Of a stretch of 64,000 nucleotides of DNA, positions 35,620-64,000 are shown piece by piece. The stretch spans positions 26,166,035-26,230,034 of the forward strand of contig CP137672.1 in NCBI GenBank assembly GCA_037976565.1, read 5' to 3'. A model generated the notes under the pieces. The model worked only from the letters and a program-made list of their open reading frames with translations, did no database searches and was not told the DNA's origin. Each line of letters starts with the position of its first letter. The stretch's first letter is position 1. The position numbers and the translations under genes were made by a program. This DNA is from Mesocentrotus franciscanus (lineage: Eukaryota > Echinodermata > Echinoidea > Camarodonta > Strongylocentrotidae).

Positions 35620-35775
35620 CAAGATGACGTCATTTGACGACGGGGTTCGAGTTTTCTGACGAACCTCAAATCATGGGTGAACGCGTCCTCAAATTGGGCC
35701 TGACGACGTGAGACGACCCGACGCATGCGCAAATCGCCGAGATGACGTCATATCTTTGACGTCGTCTATGTGGAC
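35620..35775. promoter_or_regulatory. CRE-like cluster (TGACGTCA x2, many TGACG)
   Basis: Perfect palindromic CRE sites TGACGTCA lie at 35625-35632 and 35743-35750. At least six further TGACG/CGTCA words and a GCATGCGC (NRF1-like) word lie between them. The block is CpG-rich in an otherwise AT-rich region and is followed by a GA microsatellite. It could be a promoter or enhancer with CREB/ATF input, or the end of an unrecognised repeat. No neighbouring start codon is supported. Confidence 0.4.
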
Positions 35776-35799
35776 GTGCCAAACGAAAAGGCCCTAGTG

Positions 35800-35812
35800 T
35801 GAGAGTGTGAGA

Positions 35813-35868
<56 letters not shown>
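35800..35868. repeat. (GA)n microsatellite
   Basis: GTGTGAGAGTGTGAGA lead-in followed by about 22 uninterrupted GA units. Confidence 0.95.
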
Positions 35869-35869
<1 letters not shown>

Positions 35870-36545
35870 GGAAAGACGGTGAAAGATTTGAGAGTTGGTA
35901 GAATACCTCCCTGGATAGTAAATCGAAATTTATGATACGTCCTTCTCAATGTGACGGATGCGATGATTAGAATGAAAATAGAGACCCTTGATGCTATGAA
36001 AAAATAACATTCATCTTCTCGTTGTGTTTATTTGGGGCTTGCAAATAAATTGTAGAGAAACTCTTCTAATTGACTTTACTTTTAAAATAACATAACAAGA
36101 TTGTGAAAATGAAAAGCGTTGCCCTGAAGGCTGAGGGACCGATAAAACGATGGGTGGCAATGCAAAATAAAATAGTTCTCACCATTATTCACCTGCAATC
36201 AAATAAACGCAGTGCTAAAAATCCATCCAAATTGATGGCCAAATTGTTTGCATGCAAATACATTCACCTGCTACGCGCGTTGTCTATTTCATTTACGAAC
36301 GTTTCGTCCAATTGATTAAAAGCTATTTATAGATTGACCAGATATGTTTGAAAGCATGTGCGTGGAATAATGCATACATTGTTGTCGCTATATGGGGCAA
36401 GCGCAGGGCAAACTTGTTGGTCGGAAGTACGCATACTTCTTGAAACATACGTAAATAGGACAACAACAAGTGATAGATCATTTGCATAAATTCTGCATGA
36501 CTCTAAAACATCTATTAATTCTATTGACCTACTGTTTCATTTGAA

Positions 36546-36925
36546 TAGGCCATTTTCATGTTACCGTAGTTAATGTATAGGTCTTTTTGAAGTGCCTCGA
36601 TACGAACTACTTCATTCACCTGTTACGAAAAATTGTATCTCAATAGTCAGAGTGCGAATAGGCCATTTTCGTAATATAAACAAATTTAATGCTCAAATCT
36701 TTGTTAAGTGCCTCTTTACAAATTATTTCATTCACCTGTTATGAATAATTATATTTCAATAGTCAGTATACGAATCGAATATATAAAGTGTTGTTACTTG
36801 TTAGGTAGGACAAGCCGACAAGCCATAATGCTTGTCCTAACAACAATTTAAATGTATGCGATTCGTATTCTTACTATTGAAATACAATAATTCATAATAG
36901 GTGAATGAGATAATTTCTAAAATGA
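36546..36925. mobile_element. TTTTCGTAATG palindromic MITE, copy 2 (compound)
   Basis: Two left ends occur in series (TAGGCCATTTTCATGTTAC near 36547 and TAGGCCATTTTCGTAATAT near 36659), then TTCATTCACCTGTTA, a loop with GTAGGACAAGCC, and the return arm AATAGGTGAATGAGATAA. The outer right end is lost. The two left ends suggest a partial tandem duplication or nested insertion. Confidence 0.65.
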
Positions 36926-37352
36926 CATTACCGTATATTCTATCTTACTTATGTTTCTTTGTTTATAATACAGACGCTTTTGTGCGACCTCTTCTTTTCT
37001 CACAAGTGCGCCCTGATCATTATTTTGATGTCAAGTGGATTCGACGCTTTACAAACCTCATATATCATCATTATTATCATTATCATCATTATAATTATTA
37101 TTTTTTCCCTTCATATTATTGTTGTTATTATAGCACAAATATAGGTTAGGCATACGAGGCGAAGGGGGGCTAGGGGTGCAGCCCACGCGGGAGGGGTGAG
37201 GGGTGAGGGGAGGGTTAAAAGAATTAGCATTCGGACAAAAGGCGCGAGTCCCCTTCCCCTCACGAAAATGTGCCCGTATGCCTACAATTTGCAGTTTTAG
37301 CAAGACTCCGTTCTAATTTCTTTCTTTTTATCTGTTTTCTTTCATTTTTCAG

Positions 37353-37494
37353 AGAAGAAGAAGAAACAAAAACACCATTAATAAAAAGGTGTAGTCGTCG
37401 GCTAAATGGTCTGGCGAAATGCAAACAAGAGAATGTCCAGAGAGAGCGTCCAGAGAGAGCGATGACAGACGATGAGCAGGAAAAAAACATGTGA
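37353..37494 (+). CDS. Candidate isolated terminal exon of an unknown + strand gene
   Basis: A very strong 3' splice site (about 40 nt of pyrimidines, then TTTTTCAG) precedes 47 codons plus 1 nt that end in TGA. The peptide has a basic patch (TPLIKRCSRRLNGLAKCK) and an acidic tail (MTDDEQEKNM), and looks like the C-terminus of a nuclear protein. I cannot find matching upstream exons on the + strand, so it could be an orphan or retained fragment. The 74-codon frame running through the acceptor is not itself likely to be translated. Confidence 0.35.
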
Positions 37495-38109
37495 TCCCTC
37501 GCTGTCTTCTCATTCTGCGCGCGTAAAATGTAGTCTGGGCCCTCCCATCGCCCTGCTCCATTTGAGTCGATATGCTTATTGCTATACTGGCTACACGACT
37601 TACCAACAAAATTGAACCTCTCTCTATGATAAACAAGTAAGGCAATAATCTATATTTTGCAAAGCAATATAGAAAAAAGATTGAGATGAGGGGTTGGTAA
37701 AAATTAGATCTTCCTACTTCCTAGAAACTAGAGTCGCCCACTGAACTCTACAGACTTCACTGCGAAGTGTTAGAGTTCAGTTGTGTCGATCGCCATGTCG
37801 CAAGATAACACATCCCCCATTTTTGTTTTGTTTTGTTTATGAAGAAAAAAAGTTTTCTCGAAAAAGACATGCCGATTAGCGGTAAACCACAAAGACATAA
37901 AATGTAGGGTTGTCATATATCTGCTGCTACAAGAAGTAATTGGAGCCTGGCACCCACTATTTTTTGTCCGACTTTTTGACCTTACATAATCTAGACCCCC
38001 GTATTCTCCTACACATATCTTCTGCTGTTGAAGCCAAAACTGTCATCGCGGCGTTCTATCGAATGACTCTGTTCACATTGATGTATATTTCATATGTATT
38101 GTAATTTGT

Positions 38110-38195
38110 AGGTTTATTTGTAATTCATTGTATTTTGTTTGTTAAAGCCCTTACAGACTTCGGTGGAAAGCACTTTATAAGCACCGTTTTATCGT
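38110..38195 (+). repeat. ACTTCGGTGGAAAGCGC dispersed repeat, copy 2
   Basis: Reads TTCATTGTATTTTGTTTGTT, then CTTACAGACTTCGGTGGAAA and CTTTATAAGCACCGTTTTAT. It is the reverse complement of the segment at about 11640-11720, including the flanking TTTTGTTTGTTA word. Confidence 0.65.
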
Positions 38196-38557
38196 TATTA
38201 ATTCATAATTAATCATTCTTATTGCTCTATTCTCTAAAAGTTCTTCTAAAATGAAATAAGACAAAACCCCCTCCCCCCCCCCAAAAAAAAACATCCACAT
38301 AACAAATAAAATCAAAAGAAACAAAAGAACAAACCTGAACTAACCGAATTTAAGAAACATTTACAAATTAAACTAACAATACTTGTTCTGTTCAAGTCAC
38401 ACAGAACGCGGTACGGCAAGCCTAATAAATTGATGATTTGTTTATTGCTAAGTTACCAATATTTTGTGCATCTGTTACGATGTACACGTAGGCCAATTGT
38501 TATGCATTGGCCAGAATGCAAATTACATACTAGTACAGTACGACTTGTTCCGAGATC

Positions 38558-38645
38558 ACCCTCTCAACAACAACAAAAAAAATAAAAAAAATAAACGTGA
38601 GCTAAAAATCTTAAATGACTATTAATGAAGAGCCAAGAAGCTTGT
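38558..38645 (+). repeat. Duplicated segment shared with SANBR last intron
   Basis: ACCCTCTCAACAACAAC, an A-rich stretch, then GAGCTAAAAATCTTAAATGA and GAAGAGCCAAGAAGC. The same succession is found in the same orientation at 42431-42528 inside the last SANBR intron. Either a dispersed repeat or a local duplication that copied part of the gene's 3' end. Confidence 0.7.
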
Positions 38646-38707
38646 CTTTCGAAAACACAAAGGTATGCCATTTACATGCAGACTCCAAGAAACGGGTGAA
38701 TGTAAGT

Positions 38708-39027
38708 TAATAGGACATTTTCGTAATGTAACCAAATTTAATGCACACGTCTTTAATTGTGAAGTGCCTCGATACAAATTATTTCATTCACCTGTTACAA
38801 ATATTTGTATTTCAATAGCCAGAATGCGAATTGCATACATTCCATGTTGTTAGGTAGGACAAGCCATAATATGTCTTACCTAGCAACAAGTACTGTATAT
38901 GCAATTCGCATTCTGACTATTGAATTACAATTATTCGTAACAGGTGAATGAAATAGTTTGTAACGACGCACTCAATTAACATAGATTTGAGCATTACATA
39001 TGATTACATTACGAAAATGGCCTATTG
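38708..39027. mobile_element. TTTTCGTAATG palindromic MITE, copy 3 (best preserved)
   Basis: Begins AATAGGACATTTTCGTAATG and ends CATTACGAAAATGGCCTATT with arms of roughly 150 bp pairing almost throughout. TTTCATTCACCTGTTAC matches GTAACAGGTGAATGAAA, and the loop holds GTTAGGTAGGACAAGCC. Such a transcript would form a long hairpin. Confidence 0.78.
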
Positions 39028-39879
39028 GAGTATTGCTGGAGGCATTCGCATTCAACAACAAAGAAGTATATTTTTGCATTAAAGTTAATTTAATATATTA
39101 ACGAAAATATGCTATTGACAGAGATGCTATGTCCGGCGGAAAACATTTCAACAAGCATATATTTAACTTGAGAGCTAACAAATACATGAATCATACTTTT
39201 TCCATTTTTAAAACAAAAAAATCAAGTATCCTAAAATTCCTAATGCGACCATCTTTTACTCTGTTCATTGTTCTTTCATTTCGCCTCTTCTAAATCTCGG
39301 TGTTATCACTTAAAGGTGCAGCTCAAAAACATTCCCATAAACAGTCGGCTAGTCAGACAGAACAAGAAATGGTTGTTTTGTAATCATTATGGCGACGCTT
39401 TTGAGTCGAGGTTTCTGGATTGTAAACAATTACATGTTATCTTGAGGTCAAAGCCCTCAGATATTAAATAGCAGTACTAAAACTCTTGCGTTCTATGATT
39501 TTTTTTTTAAATCCGCTATCCGAACTGAAGATGAAAAAAAGGGAGGAAAAAAAAAATGAGTCGCTTCTTCCGACTGGATATCCCCCCACCCCCCGATCCC
39601 TCTTTCTCTCACAATTAATGATCTCAAAGGAATATTTGTCAACGTGTACGTTATTTTTGTTATGGCTTTGATATTCTTTATCACTTTTGGGAATAGGCAT
39701 AATTGAAATAGGTATAAACTCGTAAATAGTCGCAAGTTCCGGGCATACTCCTTCGTTGAATAATTGTTCAATTAAACGAAGTCTCTGGTTAACCATTTTT
39801 TGTTTAAACATTCCCTCCACCTGCTTGCCTTCTTCAACAATGCTTATCATCTTCCTATATCATTCCGAGCAGTATAGTC

Positions 39880-40150
39880 ACCACCATCAACGTCATCATC
39901 ATCTTTTTGTCGTCATCACCATCATATCATCTTCAACACCAACACACCGATGTCACGATCATCATTATAATTACCACCAACATCTCATTGTCGTCGTCAC
40001 CATCATTTCACTATCATCATCAACACCAACACCAACACACTGGTATCACAGTCATCATCATCAACATTATCACCATCATCTCTTCGTCGTCGTCACCATC
40101 ATATCATCTTCAACACCAACGCACTGGTATCACCATCATCATGATCAACA
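39880..40150 (+). repeat. Imperfect TCATCA/CCACCA trinucleotide-rich repeat
   Basis: CATCATCATC and CACCATCATC words in larger units (CACCAACACACTGGTATCAC recurs). The overlapping frames of 141 and 93 aa, rich in His/Ser/Thr/Ile, are artefacts of this composition. Confidence 0.8.
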
Positions 40151-40176
40151 TTATCATTACCATAATTTTCATCATT

Positions 40177-40397
40177 TATAGCGCTTAGAGACTTCGGTGG
40201 AAAGCGTGTGTGTGTGTGTGTGTGTAATTGGGTTTTTACAGACGTGTATCAATCAGATATGATTATTTACGTCTGGGGACCGACTTTTAACGTCACCATC
40301 CGAAAGACGTGACTCAGTTTCGAACCTGCGTCCTCGGCTGAATCAGTTTGTAACTTCCACTGTTAGCTGGATTACAGGCGCACGCCACAACGCCCCG
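40177..40397 (-). mobile_element. SINE with a 7SL (SRP) RNA-like head
   Basis: On the minus strand the element opens GTTGTGGCGTGCGCCTGTAA then TCCAGCT, closely resembling the 5' Alu domain of SRP RNA (GGTGGCGCGTGCCTGTAGTC in human). A B-box-like GGTTCGAAAC follows about 50 nt on. The body continues with TCTTTCGGATGGTGACGTTA and GGTCCCCAGACG, a module I recall as typical of invertebrate SINE bodies. A GT repeat and the ACTTCGGTGGAAAGCG word close it. Assignment rests on motif similarity seen by eye; tRNA or 5S ancestry is less likely given the head. Confidence 0.6.
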
Positions 40398-40478
40398 TTA
40401 AAGCTTCTTGCTCTTGGGCTTGGCAGTCTTCGGTTTCTTTGCGGCTGCGTTCTTGGGCGTCTTCTTTGGTGTTGTTGT
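40398..40478 (-). pseudogene. Histone H1 C-terminal tail fragment
   Basis: The minus strand encodes TPKKTPKNAAAKKPKTAKPK then SKKL and a stop, the Lys/Ala/Pro composition and TPKK/AKPK motifs of a linker-histone C-tail. Upstream it breaks off into the repeat word AAAGCGCTT, so the globular domain and start are missing. Downstream, the SINE begins directly after the stop codon and no histone 3' stem-loop is visible. It is therefore a remnant about 26 codons long, not a working gene. Chance or a lysine-rich tail of another protein cannot be excluded. Confidence 0.5.
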
Positions 40479-42038
40479 CAAGCGCTTTATAAGCACCGTT
40501 TTATTATTATTATCATCATCATCGTCGTCATCAAAATATCTACTTATCAATTTTTTTCCATCATCCATCCAAAAACCAAAACAAATGCATCCTTTATTTA
40601 AGAAAATCCTTATCTACAGTCTCGTCTCACAGTATCAAACCACAAGACTCCAAAACAAAGTGTCTTCAAAGAGCCGATTTCAACAACTCTAACTTTTAAC
40701 TGAAGATTTGTTTAAAGGGTGGGATATTTGGTTTATTAAAGGAAATACCTAGTTTCACAACCATCAAAGCAACTTTTGTGCTTGCTTTCTTATCTTGAAT
40801 TTGAAAAACTGAATGGCAAAATCGGGGAAAAAGAAGAAAAAAGATCTGAGCATAGGATGAATGATATATTTATTATGTAATTAAAGATTGTCCTCAATAA
40901 ATAATGCTAAAACCAAGATCTCACTATACATTTTGAAATATAAATATGCAACAAAGAAGGACAATATAGTATTAGTAATTATAATTCTAAATTATTTCAA
41001 GAAATCCACACGGACACCACCACAGAAAGACCAAAGAGCAGAGCCGTTCTCTCATTTCATGCCAAGAAAATTAGAGAAGGAACACTTGGAAAAACATGTA
41101 GGCAGTAAAGTGTGATAATTCATACATTTGCTATAAATGCAACTGGCAATTTATCTATGTCTGATTGACAAAAAGATGAAAAAGGTAAAGCACTAGATTT
41201 TCTGTCAAGAACACCTATTCACATTTGTAGCTTACCATACTTTTCTCTCTCACTTTTGAGTTTTAGATTATTGACATTGAGACTAGCTTTCATTTCAATT
41301 AATAAATGTTACATCATCCACATTTCACAACATTACCAATTAGATTTTTTCAATCAATGTTGAAGGTTGTGAAAGGACAATGATATGGTCAGACCCATCC
41401 ATCCATTCAGACAAATCTGTGTTACACTTTAAACTCAATGGTCTCATTTGATAATACCCTCTTTTGTTTAATAATTTACCATTTCTCAACTTAAATAGAA
41501 CCATACCTTTAAATTAAAAGTTGTAAACAACTTCCTTTGTTTGACATTAATAATGTGGTAAATCAGCCAAACCAGGATATTTATCGGAGATAATCCAAAC
41601 AAACAATCAACACTCTATGATTTCTCAAAAAATGCAGGCATTTTAGAGCAACCTTTTCAATTCTGAGATCCTCCTTTGTACATCTGAAAGGAAGGAAAAT
41701 GAGGAAGTACATTTTTCACCCCTTCAACATTCACTAACTCCATGTATTACCCCTAGCTTAAAGGAATTACAGTGAAAACTGTTTTAGTGGCCATCTACCG
41801 GTGTATAGAAAGACCACCTGTCTATAAAGACTACTTTTCTTGTTAACATCAATAAATACTAATAAATAAATAGTAATAATAATATGCATTACATTATGAC
41901 ATAATGACTCTATGCACTATTAGGACACTGGATATTAGTGTCTCTACCCTCTAGCTCTACTTTCATAGATATATTGCATTCAATCTGGACGGAATGAGAA
42001 TGATGTCTGCTGATGATGTCATCAATCAGTGAGCACAC
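40479..42038 (-). other. SANBR 3' UTR and downstream AT-rich DNA
   Basis: No coding sequence is seen. On the minus strand a canonical AATAAA lies at 40874-40869, about 1.15 kb after the SANBR stop, and another near 40735, so the 3' UTR probably ends there. A decayed fragment of the TACAGTCAAACCTG element lies at 41772-41840. Confidence 0.45.
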
Positions 42039-62920
<20,882 letters not shown>

Positions 62921-64000
62921 CAACTTTTCAGGCCTTTGATCATCGATTTATTTCACCAATTCACATATTATCACTAGTTCACTATAGCTAAAATGTAGGC
63001 TAATTAACTGCCTTACCACTGAGATAGACAGAAATACAATATAGCCTAATAGATAGGAAAATAGCAATACGGTAAACGGAACGGAAAGACACAAATCTAT
63101 TGTTTATGTGCACAGGATAACCTTGAACAAGAGACTTTGTGCAATATACATGTATAACAGATTAACAGGGCAGGTGTATACATTGATTACAATCAAATAA
63201 ACAACATTAAACAAACAGCAGTGTGAACAGCTAAGCCCGCTCAGTATCCACAAGCAGTTTGACACGTACTCTTTTGAAAGCCCTTTGTTCATTATCTATC
63301 CTACATCCTTACACCGCTGGCAATACTAGGGCATCTATACTATGTACATACTACAATGTATATACAGTGTATATGCACGCAAAGGATAGTTTGAGCCTGG
63401 TTTGAGCATATGGACCCTGGTTTGAGATGCCCCCACAATAGGCCCATTTTAACATCCCACACCATTTTGAAAAATCATCGATTTTTTTTGGACTACCATT
63501 TACACGACTGGAAAAACCGGAAGCTAGGAGAGTCACAGGATTAAAAATTAGAATCTGACCAAAGTTTGCATTTATAATGCAAAAATCGGTGAAACTTCGG
63601 CAGGCGTTTACAAAAAACCACACTCCTGAGGTGGATTTTTCGATTTCGATTTTTCGTCGTGTTTGCCGGAATGTGAGAAAAATGATGATTTTTGTTTGCG
63701 GGGTAAATGCAGCTAATCTCACTGAATGAGCACTTGAGGTGAGTCGTTTTCTTTCCGAACTGCATGTCATTTTTTTAATCAACATGCATATATTTAAATA
63801 ATATAATTGCGCTTAAATCTTGCAGAATAATGAATGATTTTGAGTTTTTATCACCCTAATTTTTAGAAATTACAGATACACTGAACTGCTCATTACAATA
63901 TAACAAAAGGAAAGGAGAAATGGCACTGGACCCTTGCTAACCTGGCACTAAGACTCAGCAGAACATCAAGGCAAAGTTAGCCCGGCAAAGTTAGCCCGGC
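62921..64000. other. Right flank: SANBR 5' region, no further exon found
   Basis: I find no SANT-like coding exon on the minus strand here. The 144-codon minus-strand frame at 63351-63785 shows no recognisable motif. A short direct repeat (GACCCTGGTTTGAG-type) lies near 63395-63430. The window ends inside two copies of CAAAGTTAGCCCGG. Confidence 0.5.

Larger units (their letters stand above)
37495..40176. other. Intergenic with repeats, no supported gene
   Basis: Contains the 38110-38195 dispersed repeat (CTTACAGACTTCGGTGGAAAG core), the 38558-38645 repeat, a palindromic MITE and a TCA-rich block near 39880-40150. Short frames across these are repeat artefacts. Confidence 0.55.

Noticed and set aside
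39880..40188. His/Ser/Thr-rich frames of 141 and 93 aa
   Set aside because: Products of TCATCA/CCACCA repeats.
40300..40397. tRNA gene
   Set aside because: There is a B-box-like GGTTCGAAAC but no cloverleaf or acceptor stem; the head fits 7SL RNA better.
40408..40692. 94-codon + strand hydrophobic frame
   Set aside because: Its start is the antisense of the lysine-rich histone H1 tail and the rest is a TCA/TTA simple repeat.
63351..63785. 144-codon minus-strand frame as a possible SANBR SANT exon
   Set aside because: No SANT-type tryptophan/helix pattern, and no splice donor in phase with the exon at 62920-62909.

Overview
The window looks like nuclear DNA of an invertebrate deuterostome, most likely a sea urchin. 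It is AT-rich, has short conserved exons split by GT-AG introns, carries an intronless nanos gene of the echinoid nanos2 type, and is full of non-autonomous DNA transposons, minisatellites and simple repeats. Nothing in it is bacterial: there are no operons, no CRISPR arrays and no phage genes. Most long open frames come from low-complexity DNA.

Three protein genes can be supported. (1) nanos, + strand, 16867-17556: one exon, 229 aa, with an N-terminal CNOT1-binding-type motif and a complete double CCHC zinc finger. (2) An unrecognised three-exon gene, - strand, 26008-21937, about 828 aa. (3) A SANBR (KIAA1841) orthologue, - strand, 62920-42039, rebuilt here by hand in 21 coding exons, about 572 aa. 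It covers the BTB domain through the C-terminus. The SANT end known in vertebrates is not visible, and two single-base frameshifts fall in exons that are otherwise intact. A weaker candidate is a lone terminal exon on + at 37353-37494. A histone H1 tail fragment lies at 40398-40478 (-).

Layout: 1-7 kb is intergenic with transposon relics. 7.06-15.8 kb is a diverged tandem segmental duplication (about 4.0 and 4.7 kb), and comparing its two copies exposes later insertions. 16.1-16.4 kb is a 166-bp tandem duplication with a templated inverted insertion at its junction. nanos and its long 3' region fill 16.5-19.1 kb. 19-21.9 kb is repeats, and 21.9-26 kb is the unknown gene. 26-37 kb is gene-poor and includes a 2-kb polypyrimidine minisatellite. 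37-42 kb holds a candidate exon, palindromic elements and a 7SL-like SINE. 42-63 kb is SANBR, with introns packed with MITEs, a 31-unit 37-bp minisatellite and a tandem repeat carrying perfect DR1 nuclear-receptor sites.

The three genes do not form an evident functional unit. nanos acts in germ-line mRNA repression. SANBR is known in vertebrates as a SANT/BTB regulator of class-switch recombination, so its role in an urchin must be something else. The most notable non-genic signals are TTAA-flanked (piggyBac-type) MITEs with a natural empty site, a TAA-flanked palindromic element, a 7SL-RNA-like SINE head and the DR1 array.
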